Positions 1 through 8,480 are shown, numbered from the stretch's first letter. The stretch is 24,304 bases of DNA from Fidelibacterota bacterium TCS55 (GCA_905182385.1 CAJJBS010000137.1:1-24304), one strand, 5' to 3'. Notes: a model not told the origin generated them from the sequence alone. A program made the numbers and translations.

Positions 1-122
1 TACTATTATATAATCTGATATGGTACCTTATCATGTCACATGATAGAATATAATATAACATGATATAATGCAATCTCATATTATGTTATAATATAATAAA
101 GTTTTAATTTTGAATACTAAAT
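1..122. other. AT-rich intergenic region upstream of tRNA-Arg
   Basis: The stretch is almost entirely A and T, and no coding frame is supported. It contains repeated TATAAT/ATATAA-like words, a near-perfect palindrome at 29-45 and an imperfect inverted repeat pairing 57-66 with 78-87. TATAAT at 87-92 could be a -10 element for the tRNA-Arg, but no convincing -35 lies at the right distance and such words are common by chance here. The left edge of the window cuts the region. Confidence 0.5.
29..45. repeat. 8-bp perfect inverted repeat
   Basis: Two 8-base arms, TATCATGT and ACATGATA, are separated by a single C. With a one-base centre it looks more like a protein-binding palindrome or cruciform-prone site than an RNA hairpin. 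No T-run follows on either strand, so it is not a clear terminator. Function is unknown. Confidence 0.4.
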
Positions 123-196
123 GCGCCCGTAGCTCAGCTGGATAGAGCGTTAGATTCCGGATCTAAAGGTCGGAGGTTCGAATCCTCTCGGGCGTA
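123..196 (+). tRNA. tRNA-Arg (anticodon CCG)
   Basis: A complete cloverleaf can be drawn. The acceptor stem is 123-129 with 189-195 (last pair G-U). The D stem is GCTC/GAGC, and the anticodon stem TTAGA/TCTAA carries the loop TTCCGGA with anticodon CCG. The variable region is AGGTC, and the T arm has the loop TTCGAAT. The discriminator base is A196. The following CA means the CCA end is not encoded and must be added by the CCA-adding enzyme. The gene converges on kynU, whose stop codon is 13 bases away on the other strand. A T-rich run at about 210-218 may help termination. Confidence 0.96.
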
Positions 197-209
197 CAAA
201 ACTTTAGAT

Positions 210-1457
210 TTATTTTTTGTCATAGTTTTTTAAGAGTTTTACTAATTGATAAATTTCATTATATGTATTGTATAATGGATTAGGCGCAATCCTTATTACG
301 TCAGGTTCTCGCCAATCACAAACTACATTATTTAATTCTAAATAATTTTGGACATTTCTACCATCTTTAATAATCATAGATAATTGACATCCCCTATTTT
401 CTTTTCTCTTAGGAGTTATAATCTCAATTTTAGGCATTTCAGCATTAATTAAACTTTCTAAATATCCGGTAAGTTTTTGACTTGCTTTTATAAAATTATT
501 TATACCTACTTGATTGTAAATATCCAATGAAGCTTTGATTGGAGCCATGCTAAAGATTGGACTATTACTAATACTCCAACCTTCAGCCCCTTTAATAGGG
601 TCAAAATTTGGATCCATACTAAATCTACTTTTCATATTATTTCCCCACCACCCTGCTAACCTTGGTCCATTCCAATCACTATGATTATTATGAATGAAAA
701 TTCCTGATGGAGCGCCTGGCCCACTATTTAAATATTTATAGTTACACCATGCTGCGAAATCCACATTCCAATTATGTAAATTAAGTTCAACATTCCCAGC
801 AGCATGAGCAAGGTCAAATCCAACATACGCACCTATTTCTTTAGATGCCTTCGTAATTTCTTTCATGTCATATTTTTGACCGGTATAATAATTAACTCCA
901 CCTAGCATTACAGTAGCTACAGATTCACCATGTGATTTTATTGTATTTATTATATCAATAGTTTTCAAACATTTTTCATTAGATTGGGGTTTTAACTTAA
1001 TTAAAGAGGTCGTAGGATTAAACCCATGAAGATGGAGATGAGAGTTTATAGCATATTGATCAGAAGGGAATGCGTCTTCTTCAATAATAATTTTATGACG
1101 TATTTTTGTTGGTTGATAAAAAGAAATAAGTAAGAGATGTAAATTAACTGTAAGAGCATTCATTAGCATAATTTCTCCATCTTCTGCACCTACAATAGGT
1201 AAAAAATTCTCTATTAAATGCTTATGGAAATTTACCCAATGTGAGAAATAGCCTTTAGCCCCATATTTTCCCCATATTCTAGATTGCTCAATTAATATTG
1301 ATTCGACTGCCTTAGGTTGGAGCCCTAAAGAATTACCGGAGAAATATAATATAGAAGAGTTGTTATCTTCCGGATAATTAAACTTTTCACGGATACTTTT
1401 TAGTGGATTCTCAATATCAAGTTTTGATGCAACTTCAGTAGAAAATAAATTTTTCAT
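210..1457 (-). CDS. kynU: Kynureninase
   Basis: This is a PLP-dependent fold-type I hydrolase of 415 residues, the usual length for the family. It cleaves L-kynurenine to anthranilate and alanine, or 3-hydroxykynurenine to 3-hydroxyanthranilate, in the cytoplasm. Visible landmarks are NALTVNLH (100-107, cofactor phosphate and ring contacts), the FPSDQYA segment (130-136), FDLAHAAGN (214-222, with the PLP-binding Asp215 and His218), and the Schiff-base lysine Lys241 in NYKYLNSGPG. The ATG directly follows the TAG stop of the upstream dehydrogenase with no gap, so the two are translationally linked. It is the last gene of a trio starting with tryptophan 2,3-dioxygenase, which places it in tryptophan catabolism. 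No kynurenine 3-monooxygenase is in view, so anthranilate is the product best supported by this context. Confidence 0.95.
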   Translation of the reverse strand: MKNLFSTEVASKLDIENPLKSIREKFNYPEDNNSSILYFSGNSLGLQPKAVESILIEQSRIWGKYGAKGYFSHWVNFHKHLIENFLPIVGAEDGEIMLMNALTVNLHLLLISFYQPTKIRHKIIIEEDAFPSDQYAINSHLHLHGFNPTTSLIKLKPQSNEKCLKTIDIINTIKSHGESVATVMLGGVNYYTGQKYDMKEITKASKEIGAYVGFDLAHAAGNVELNLHNWNVDFAAWCNYKYLNSGPGAPSGIFIHNNHSDWNGPRLAGWWGNNMKSRFSMDPNFDPIKGAEGWSISNSPIFSMAPIKASLDIYNQVGINNFIKASQKLTGYLESLINAEMPKIEIITPKRKENRGCQLSMIIKDGRNVQNYLELNNVVCDWREPDVIRIAPNPLYNTYNEIYQLVKLLKNYDKK

Positions 1458-2237
1458 CTAGGCACCAGATCTACCACCATCAACTGTAATATCAATACCA
1501 TTTACAAAACTTGAAGCATCAGAGGCTAAAAAAACAACAGCATTTGCAATCTCTTCAGGCTCGCCTATTCGTTTAGAAGCACTACTACTGGCCCACATTG
1601 ATTTTATTTCTTTTACAGTTAGGCCTGAGGATTTAGACTTAGCATTTGCTAATTCTTGCAAGCGACTAGTATTTGTATAGCCTGGTAATACATTATTAAC
1701 TGTTATACCGTATTGACCTATTTCTAAGGCTAATGTTTTAGCCCATTGAGCAACTGCACCTCTAATAGTATTACTAACTCCAAGCCCTGGTATAACATTG
1801 TTAATAGATATAGAAATTATATTTATAATACGTCCATAATTCATTTCTTTCATCCCTTCGAATACTGATTTGAACATAATCTGATTGCTAATCAATAATC
1901 TTTCAAAGCCCATTCTAAATTCATCAATATTAGAATCCACCAAAAGCCCTCCATGTGGTCCGCCAGAATTATTTAATAAAATATGAACAGGCTCATGAAG
2001 TTCATTGTTTACAATCTCATTTAATTTTTCTGGGTTATTAAAATCAGCGCATATGATTGAATGATTTTGACTATTATTAACAGATAGCTCATTCAACGTA
2101 TTTATTAATTTATTTTGATTTCTCGCTAATAATACAATCTCAGCACCTAAATTAGCCATCATAATTGCAGATGCTTTGCCAATTCCGTCAGTTGATCCGC
2201 AAAGTAATGCTCGTTTTCCATTTAAGTTTAAATTCAT
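1458..2237 (-). CDS. Atypical short-chain dehydrogenase/reductase of the kynurenine operon
   Basis: This 259-residue SDR has a clear Rossmann N-terminus: GSTDGIG at 14-20 is the TGxxxGIG nucleotide-binding turn. LLNNSGG (88-93) replaces NNAG, Asn118 aligns with the active-site Asn, and Ser142 with the catalytic Ser. The C-terminal substrate and oligomer region ends in FVNGIDITVDGG, typical of FabG-like enzymes. The catalytic YxxxK motif is altered: residues 155-159 read SNTIR, so Tyr is Ser and Lys is Arg. A classical hydride-transfer mechanism is therefore doubtful. The start overlaps the stop of the upstream dioxygenase gene by four bases (ATGA), and its TAG abuts the kynU ATG, so it is built into the tryptophan operon. 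Its substrate is unknown. It could be a divergent reductase on a kynurenine-derived compound or a non-redox relative. The fold call is firm; the role is not known. Confidence 0.85.
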   Translation of the reverse strand: MNLNLNGKRALLCGSTDGIGKASAIMMANLGAEIVLLARNQNKLINTLNELSVNNSQNHSIICADFNNPEKLNEIVNNELHEPVHILLNNSGGPHGGLLVDSNIDEFRMGFERLLISNQIMFKSVFEGMKEMNYGRIINIISISINNVIPGLGVSNTIRGAVAQWAKTLALEIGQYGITVNNVLPGYTNTSRLQELANAKSKSSGLTVKEIKSMWASSSASKRIGEPEEIANAVVFLASDASSFVNGIDITVDGGRSGA

Positions 2238-3343
2238 TGCTCTTTTTTCACATGAAAATAAAAATTTAATTTATCCTTGATTTCTCTAGGTAATTTTGGC
2301 AGTGCTGATCTAGGTATTAAAAAAGTTGTTAATTCGCTTAAATCGCTAAATACGCGATGTTTTTGAGCAGTCTCACTTAGATATGTAGAGCCTGTTGATC
2401 CACCTGTACCAATTTTTTTACCTATCATTCGAGAAACCATAAGTACATGCCTATAACGCCAAGTAGTAAATAGCTCATCAACGTCAGCTAGTTTTGCAAT
2501 TAAAAGATATGGATTATGCAATATTGGTTGGTCTCTATAAAGTAATATTAATAATGCTGCTTGAGTAGCTTTATATGAAAGTCTCCAAGATCCATTATTA
2601 ACCATTTTTGAATGCTCTTTTTCATTTAAGACTACACCGAATGACAACTCTGTTTTTTTATACTCATTTAAATGTTTTTTCTTTTCATCTTCAGAAAGCT
2701 TGTTATTTGTTTCAATAATAGCTCTATCATCTGAGAGCATCTTTTTAACAGCTAACTCATATTCATTCCAAAAAGAAGTTTTACCCCAGTTTAAAAAAGG
2801 TGTCCTCTCTAGCCATTTTTCAATTAGTACAAAAAGAGTATTTCCAGATTCACTACCTGTAACTTCTTTATTATCTAATTTATCAAGATAAGATTTATAG
2901 TTTGCTCCTCCATAAGAGAACCTATTTTTAGATAAAAGGCCAAGTTTATTTTCAATCTTTCTAAATTGAACACTTTGAAATCCTGATGCCGGAACTAAAA
3001 AATCTCTAAAATCAAGAAAATCCATAGGCGTCATTGTTTCGAGCACTCTTATTTGATCTACTAAAATCTTTTGTATTTCAATAATACGGTTTAATCGTGA
3101 AATCGAAGTTCCAATATTTGACTCATCAATATTTTGGACTTCAAATATATCTAATATTGAATCTAACTCGTAAATAATTTGCTTAAACCATAATTCATAT
3201 ACTTGATGTGTAATTATAAATAACATTTCATCGTGAGCATGCTGATTAAACTCATCGCTGATTAAGTTTTGACTATCTAAAATTTTACTTAACCTCAAAT
3301 AATCTTTATAATATTGTGATTTAGAAGATTTTTTCTTTGCCAT
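2234..3343 (-). CDS. kynA: Tryptophan 2,3-dioxygenase
   Basis: Haem enzyme opening the indole ring of L-tryptophan to N-formylkynurenine, the first step of the kynurenine pathway. The 369-residue protein carries the family signatures. THQVYELWFKQ includes His46, the active-site base. LDFRDFLVPASGFQS includes Arg113, expected to bind the substrate carboxylate. WRYRHVLMVSRMIGKKIGTGGSTG includes His299, the proximal haem ligand, and the substrate-binding GTGGSTG loop. It is longer than the roughly 280-300 residue proteobacterial forms and closer to the eukaryote-type length, with extra sequence around 140-250. It starts two bases after the folD stop and overlaps the next gene by four bases, so the trio seems co-transcribed with the translation and folate genes upstream. 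Confidence 0.95.
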   Translation of the reverse strand: MAKKKSSKSQYYKDYLRLSKILDSQNLISDEFNQHAHDEMLFIITHQVYELWFKQIIYELDSILDIFEVQNIDESNIGTSISRLNRIIEIQKILVDQIRVLETMTPMDFLDFRDFLVPASGFQSVQFRKIENKLGLLSKNRFSYGGANYKSYLDKLDNKEVTGSESGNTLFVLIEKWLERTPFLNWGKTSFWNEYELAVKKMLSDDRAIIETNNKLSEDEKKKHLNEYKKTELSFGVVLNEKEHSKMVNNGSWRLSYKATQAALLILLYRDQPILHNPYLLIAKLADVDELFTTWRYRHVLMVSRMIGKKIGTGGSTGSTYLSETAQKHRVFSDLSELTTFLIPRSALPKLPREIKDKLNFYFHVKKEQ

Positions 3344-3345
3344 TG

Positions 3346-4221
3346 CTATAATTCCATTTCAGCTGCTTCAATAGTATTTTCAACTAACATTGCTATTGTC
3401 ATTGGACCAATGCCACCCGGCACCGGAGTTAGAGATGAGGCTTTGCCTTTTATACTCGACTCTTCACAATCACCTAAAAGCTTGTAAGTGTTAGTTTCAG
3501 TATTTTTTACACGATTAATGCCAACGTCAATAACGATTGCCCCTAACTTTATATCCTTACCTTTTAAAAATTGAGGATATCCTAATGCAAGAATAACAAC
3601 ATCTGCTTGTTTTGTATAGTAAGAAATATTATTTGTACCAGAATGACATATGGTAGTTGTAGCATTTGAATACTCTCTCTTAAGACTTGTTAAGATAGAG
3701 ATAGGTCTGCCAACAATATTACTACGACCCACTACCACTACATGTTTATTTGAAAGATCTAAATTATAATATTCAAGTACTCTCATAATTCCTTTAGGAG
3801 TGCAAGGTGTAAATGTGGGTTTTCCGGCTGCCAAGGCACCTAAATTTAAAGGATGAAATCCATCTACGTCTTTTTTAGGGTTAATTGATTTAATAATAGT
3901 TTCATTATCAATATGGCTTGGAAGTGGTAATTGGACTAAAATACCATGGTATTTATTATCATCATTGAGTTTTTGAAGAATTTCAAGTAACTTTTTCTGA
4001 GATGTCTCTTTTTTAAGTTTAATTGTCTCAGAGTAAAGACCTAGATTTGTAAAAGTTTTAGTTTTATTTTGAACATATACTTGAGAAGGACCATCGTCAC
4101 CTACTAAAATAACAGCAAGGCCAGGATTAATAGATTTAGCGGCTAAAATATCAATTCTAGACTTGATATTTTTGTAAACTGATTCACTGACCACTTTACC
4201 GGATAAAATTTTAGTATCCAT
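3346..4221 (-). CDS. folD: Bifunctional methylene-THF dehydrogenase / methenyl-THF cyclohydrolase
   Basis: Interconverts 5,10-methylene-, 5,10-methenyl- and 10-formyl-tetrahydrofolate in one-carbon metabolism. The 291 residues match the usual FolD length. Visible signatures are SQVYVQNK (46-53, with the catalytic Tyr49 and Lys53), DVDGFHPLNLG, PCTPKGIM, and the NADP-binding VVVGRSNIVGRP. The C-terminal TPVPGGIGPMT motif is also present. It lies 15 bases after zapA and 2 bases before the tryptophan dioxygenase gene. In many bacteria a folate gene sits beside zapA (in E. coli the 5-formyl-THF cyclo-ligase), so this part is conventional. The link to tryptophan ring cleavage, which ultimately releases formate, is suggestive but inferred. 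Confidence 0.97.
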   Translation of the reverse strand: MDTKILSGKVVSESVYKNIKSRIDILAAKSINPGLAVILVGDDGPSQVYVQNKTKTFTNLGLYSETIKLKKETSQKKLLEILQKLNDDNKYHGILVQLPLPSHIDNETIIKSINPKKDVDGFHPLNLGALAAGKPTFTPCTPKGIMRVLEYYNLDLSNKHVVVVGRSNIVGRPISILTSLKREYSNATTTICHSGTNNISYYTKQADVVILALGYPQFLKGKDIKLGAIVIDVGINRVKNTETNTYKLLGDCEESSIKGKASSLTPVPGGIGPMTIAMLVENTIEAAEMEL

Positions 4222-4236
4222 GGACAGATTTATAAG

Positions 4237-4545
4237 CTATTGCTGTATTGCTTCTTCTACAATCTCGATCAAAGACGATACCTTGTTCTCTACATCACCT
4301 TTGATTTGATCTCTGTCACGTTTTTCTGCAAATAATTCATCTGCAATATTCATTGCAGCAAGAATACTAACTTTTGCAGGGACTTGAGGAGTTGCTAACT
4401 CTTCTTGAACTTCACGCATTTTCTCATCTACATACTCAGCTATATTTTTAATATATGAAGCATCCGCAGGAGCTTTTATTGTGTATTCTTGGCCGTAAAT
4501 GGTAACTTTTACAAAATTTTCACTATTATCCATTGATTCACTCAT
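4237..4545 (-). CDS. zapA: Cell division protein ZapA
   Basis: Small cytoplasmic protein that binds FtsZ and promotes bundling of the Z ring. The 102-residue product has the ZapA pattern. A short N-terminal beta segment (VKVTIYGQEYTIKA) is followed by YIKNIAEYVDEKM. Then comes VSILAAMNIADELF, the most conserved family stretch, leading into a C-terminal helix that is probably coiled-coil. It starts 6 bases after the pheT stop, and zapA directly after pheT is a common arrangement. Two in-frame ATG codons exist, at residues 1 and 5. Neither has a strong Shine-Dalgarno, so the exact start is uncertain by four codons. Confidence 0.92.
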   Translation of the reverse strand: MSESMDNSENFVKVTIYGQEYTIKAPADASYIKNIAEYVDEKMREVQEELATPQVPAKVSILAAMNIADELFAEKRDRDQIKGDVENKVSSLIEIVEEAIQQ

Positions 4546-4551
4546 GTAAGA

Positions 4552-6939
4552 TTATCGTAATTTAGCACTGAATTTTTTAGAAACCACTCGTATAATTTCA
4601 TTTATCACTGGATTTACATCTTTATCTTCAAGTGTTTTTTTAGAGCTTTGAAAAATTAAATTTATTGCGACAGCTTTATTATTATCTCCAATTGAGCTAT
4701 CACGAAAGATACTAACCGGCTCTGAATCAATAAGAATGTTTTTACCATTTTTGTTTATTACATGTATGATCTCTCCAACTGGAATAGTTTCATCTAAAAC
4801 AAAGTTAAGATCTCTAATCATTGATGGATAGACAACTACAGGCTTATATTCATTTTTAATATCAGCTAATTTCATTAATTGTATTAAGTCAAATTGAAAA
4901 CCATACGATTCACCAATAGCTAAATTTAGTAGATTATCAAACTTAGATGACAATTTTCCAATATATCCAATTATTTCAGAATCAACTTTTACAGTATGAG
5001 TGTCTTCCAAACCTATACTGATATCTTCAAACTTATCATAATTTATATCATTTATTTTCAATCTTGAAAATAATGCACCTACAATACCTTTAATTAAATG
5101 AAAACTAGCTGGAAGAGATTCATCTGAGTGTACTGATGATTTAAGATAAAATCCATGAGCTAAGCCTGATAAATAGAGTTTTTCTTTGATACCTTCTAAA
5201 CCATCAGCTTCCTGTTCAAAAACATTCCCCCATTCAAATAACATCATATCATGATTGCCATTTTTAAAATTAAAATTTGCAGTATCTAATAAACCTTGAA
5301 ATAGACTGGTTCTCATTTCACTCATTTTATCGGACAAAGGATTTAGCATCTTAACAGATTTAAAGTTTAATGCAGAAATTTTCCTTGAAGACTGAAGTGA
5401 ATTACTAAAAATTTGATTAAAACCAAAACCAGTTAAAATATTTATAATTTTAGAAAGAGATCTGTGTGGATCAATAATCCCATCATTCATTATTCCTTGG
5501 TAATTTAAATTTGATGGAATATTATCATATCCATACAAACGAACAACTTCCTCAATTAAGTCAACTTCTCGTTTTATATCAGGACGCCAAGAAGGTGGCT
5601 TACATATCCATTCACCGTCATTTTTTTTTACAGTACATCCAAGATTAGTCAAAGACTCTTTAACAGCTTCATCCGGTATTTTACATCCTGATAAAATATC
5701 TAGTTTTAACCTTCTTAGCTTGATTGAGTCTTGTTTTATTTTTTTAGGATATAAATCAACAATGCCTGGTATCCATACGCCATTTGCAACATCTTCTAAT
5801 AATTGAATAATACGCCACATTGCCTTTTCCGTTCCGTCTGGATCTGCGCCACGTTCAAAACGTTTAGAAGCCTCAGTTAACATACCTAAATTTTTAGCAC
5901 CTTTTCTAATAACTGGAGGGTTGAAGTATGCACATTCTATTAGCAAAGTTGATGATTTATCATTTACTGAAGTTGATAATCCTCCCATAATACCAGCTAT
6001 TGCAATAGGTTTTTTACCATTAGTTATTAAAAGCTCAGCAGCTGATAGGAATCTAGTCTCTTCATCTAAAGTTTTGATTTTTTCATTTTTATTAGCTCTT
6101 CTAATTAAGATTTGTTTTGAATCAATTTTATCATAGTCAAAAATATGAGATGGTTGACCCATTTCTAAAAGTACTAAGTTTGAAATATCCACCACATTAT
6201 TTATACTTCTTTGCCCAGTTGATTCGAGCTTGCGTTTTAACCAATCTGGAGAAGGTCCAACATTTACATCCTTAACTATTCCAGCAATATATCTTGGGCA
6301 ATCTTCAGGGTCTTCAAGAGAAATATTAATCATATCTTTAACAATATTTTTACTGAAAGATTTTTTATCATATGAAGGTGTATGTATATCAATATTTAAT
6401 TTAGCTGCTAAATCTCTAGCCACACCTAAATGAGAAAAACAATCTGGTCTATTTGGAGTAATATCTAATTCTAAAGCTCCTAAATTATTATTTAAATAAT
6501 TTATAAATGTGTCACCTGGAGTTGCATCCACATCTAGAACCATGATTCCATCATGTTCATCAGAAATATTTACTTCTTTTTCCGAGCAAATCATTCCCTG
6601 ACTAACCTCACCTCGTATTTTTGCTTTATTAATTTTAAAATTACCTGGTAGTATAGAACCAACTGGAGCAAAAGCTATTTTTTGACCAACTTTAACATTA
6701 GGGGCACCACAAACTACAGGGAGAGTATTTTTTCCATCATATACTTTACATAAATTCAATTTATCAGCATTTGGATGTTTAATAATATCTTTAATCTCAC
6801 CAATAACAATATTACCTAAACTAGAGGTGTTATATGCTGCCTCTGATTCTAAACCAAGCATTGTAAGCTTATCAGAGATTTCTTCATTCGTTAATGATAT
6901 ATTTATAAACTCTTTAAGCCAATTAATTGATATGCGCAT
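4552..6939 (-). CDS. pheT: Phenylalanyl-tRNA synthetase beta subunit
   Basis: Large subunit of the (alpha-beta)2 enzyme that charges tRNA-Phe. The full-length 795-residue protein contains, in order: the N-terminal EMAP/OB-fold tRNA-binding domain (about 40-150, with HPNADKLNLCKV); the B3/B4 editing domain (about 205-380); the B5 domain (about 400-475); the catalytic-like core; and the C-terminal ferredoxin-fold anticodon-binding domain (about 700-795, with YPSMIRDLNFVLD). The ATG overlaps the pheS stop by one base (TAATG), so the two subunits are translationally coupled in equimolar fashion. Confidence 0.98.
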   Translation of the reverse strand: MRISINWLKEFINISLTNEEISDKLTMLGLESEAAYNTSSLGNIVIGEIKDIIKHPNADKLNLCKVYDGKNTLPVVCGAPNVKVGQKIAFAPVGSILPGNFKINKAKIRGEVSQGMICSEKEVNISDEHDGIMVLDVDATPGDTFINYLNNNLGALELDITPNRPDCFSHLGVARDLAAKLNIDIHTPSYDKKSFSKNIVKDMINISLEDPEDCPRYIAGIVKDVNVGPSPDWLKRKLESTGQRSINNVVDISNLVLLEMGQPSHIFDYDKIDSKQILIRRANKNEKIKTLDEETRFLSAAELLITNGKKPIAIAGIMGGLSTSVNDKSSTLLIECAYFNPPVIRKGAKNLGMLTEASKRFERGADPDGTEKAMWRIIQLLEDVANGVWIPGIVDLYPKKIKQDSIKLRRLKLDILSGCKIPDEAVKESLTNLGCTVKKNDGEWICKPPSWRPDIKREVDLIEEVVRLYGYDNIPSNLNYQGIMNDGIIDPHRSLSKIINILTGFGFNQIFSNSLQSSRKISALNFKSVKMLNPLSDKMSEMRTSLFQGLLDTANFNFKNGNHDMMLFEWGNVFEQEADGLEGIKEKLYLSGLAHGFYLKSSVHSDESLPASFHLIKGIVGALFSRLKINDINYDKFEDISIGLEDTHTVKVDSEIIGYIGKLSSKFDNLLNLAIGESYGFQFDLIQLMKLADIKNEYKPVVVYPSMIRDLNFVLDETIPVGEIIHVINKNGKNILIDSEPVSIFRDSSIGDNNKAVAINLIFQSSKKTLEDKDVNPVINEIIRVVSKKFSAKLR

Positions 6940-7922
6940 TAAAATTGCTCCAGAAACCGCATATCACCTTGATAAAAAAGTCTTATATCGTCTATTCCAT
7001 ATTTAAGCATACAAATTCTTTCAACGCCCATACCAAAAGCATATCCATGCCAAATATTTGAATCTATATTGACAGATTTAAAGACTTCGGGATCAACCAT
7101 ACCACAGCCAAGTATTTCAAGCCATTCTTTCCTTTTTTCACTCCAAATATCAACTTCTGCGCTAGGTTCAGTAAAAGGAAAGAAACTAGGGCGAAAACGC
7201 ATTTTTGTATTGTCACCAAACATTCTTTTAACAAAATACTCTAGCATACTTTTTAAATCTGAGAATGAAACTTTTTTATCTACGTAAATGCCCTCTACTT
7301 GATTAAAAAGACAATAACTTTTATAGCTTATAGCTTCATTTCTATATACTCTACCTGGAACAATGTATCTTAAAGGTGGATCTTGATCTTCCATTAAATG
7401 AATTTGAACATTAGAAGTGTGAGTTCTTAGTACAGTTTCAGGATCAATAAAAAAAGTATCCTGCATATCTCTAGCAGGATGCTCTGGTGGAAAATTAAGT
7501 GCTCCAAAATTATGAAAATCATCATCGATCTCAGGTCCATAGGCTATAGAAAATCCAACATCTGAAAAAATTGATTTTATCTGATCTAAGGTTTGTTGCA
7601 ATGGATGTATATGGCCAGTTGGAATATTAATTCCAGGTAATGATGTATCTGTATTCTCTTTTGTTAATATTTTCTTAGAGACATTAGATTTTTCATAAAA
7701 AAAAGAATTGATTTCAATTTTTAATTCATTTAATAATTGACCAGCTAAAGGTCTATCTTTAGGTAGAACATCACTCATACCTGAGAAAAGACCAGCTATT
7801 AGACCTTTTCTACCAATATATTTAATACGAAGAGAATTTAATGATGCTTCATCACTGGGAAAGGGATCTGAATCAGTTCGAAATTGATTTCGAACCGATT
7901 CAATAGATTCCTTCAGTTTCAT
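6939..7922 (-). CDS. pheS: Phenylalanyl-tRNA synthetase alpha subunit
   Basis: Catalytic class II subunit of phenylalanyl-tRNA synthetase, 327 residues as expected. The first roughly 100 residues form the coiled-coil tRNA-binding arm, ending in a Lys/Asn-rich linker. Motif 1 lies around GPEIDDDFHNFGALNFP, motif 2 around RYIVPGRVYRNEAISYKSYCLFNQVEG, and motif 3 near FGMGVERICMLKYGI. FRPSFFPFTEPSAEVDI, the phenylalanine-pocket segment, is intact. It starts one base after the rplT stop and shares one base with pheT. The order rpmI-rplT-pheS-pheT is the standard bacterial translation cluster. Confidence 0.98.
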   Translation of the reverse strand: MKLKESIESVRNQFRTDSDPFPSDEASLNSLRIKYIGRKGLIAGLFSGMSDVLPKDRPLAGQLLNELKIEINSFFYEKSNVSKKILTKENTDTSLPGINIPTGHIHPLQQTLDQIKSIFSDVGFSIAYGPEIDDDFHNFGALNFPPEHPARDMQDTFFIDPETVLRTHTSNVQIHLMEDQDPPLRYIVPGRVYRNEAISYKSYCLFNQVEGIYVDKKVSFSDLKSMLEYFVKRMFGDNTKMRFRPSFFPFTEPSAEVDIWSEKRKEWLEILGCGMVDPEVFKSVNIDSNIWHGYAFGMGVERICMLKYGIDDIRLFYQGDMRFLEQF

Positions 7923-7923
7923 T

Positions 7924-8271
7924 CTAGCTGTTAACTGCTTTAGCTAACTCAGCAAAAGCACTAGGCTCATCCATAGCCATTCCGGCTAATACCTTTCGGT
8001 CGAGTTCTATACCTTTTGCTTTAAGTCCAGAAATAAACTGTGAGTAGGACAAGCCATGTTGCCGCGCAGCCGCATTTATTCGAATAATCCATAGACGTCG
8101 AAACTGACGTTTCTTTTGTCTACGGTCTCGATATGCATACAGTCCTGCCTTCTCAACTGCATCTTTTGCAGTTTTGAAGTTGCGGCTCCGGGCACCATAG
8201 TAGCCCTTGGCCTGCTTTACTAGTTTGCGATGTCTTCTGTGCTTTGGCACAGAACTATTTGCTCTAGGCAT
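7924..8271 (-). CDS. rplT: 50S ribosomal protein L20
   Basis: Early assembly protein of the large subunit that binds 23S rRNA, 115 residues. The start MPRANSSVPKHRRHRKLVKQAKGYYGARSR... is diagnostic (basic rRNA-binding N-terminal extension), followed by YAYRDRRQKKRQFRRLWIIRINAAAR. The ATG is preceded by AGGAG at good spacing. In other bacteria L20 represses its own operon by binding an rRNA-like site in the mRNA. No such site was recognisable by eye here. Confidence 0.98.
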   Translation of the reverse strand: MPRANSSVPKHRRHRKLVKQAKGYYGARSRNFKTAKDAVEKAGLYAYRDRRQKKRQFRRLWIIRINAAARQHGLSYSQFISGLKAKGIELDRKVLAGMAMDEPSAFAELAKAVNS

Positions 8272-8285
8272 AATATTCTCCTATT

Positions 8286-8480
8286 TTATTGAGCAAGCAT
8301 TCGACGGACGCGCTTTTCTTCAGAAGCGTCTACCAAGTCAGGTTTACGCATCTTTCGTTTAGCACTGTTACTCCGGCGAACCAACATATGGCTATGGTTT
8401 GCTTTATTTCGTCTTATTTTACCAGTACCTGTCAAACGAAATCGTTTGGCGGCACTGCGTCTTGTTTTCTGCTTTGGCAT
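8286..8480 (-). CDS. rpmI: 50S ribosomal protein L35
   Basis: Small basic large-subunit protein, 64 residues, with the family N-terminus MPKQKTRRSAAKRFRLTGTG and the NKANHSHMLVRRS core. The start codon has an AGGAG Shine-Dalgarno about seven bases upstream. It lies 10 bases after infC and 14 bases before rplT, the usual infC-rpmI-rplT order. Confidence 0.98.
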   Translation of the reverse strand: MPKQKTRRSAAKRFRLTGTGKIRRNKANHSHMLVRRSNSAKRKMRKPDLVDASEEKRVRRMLAQ

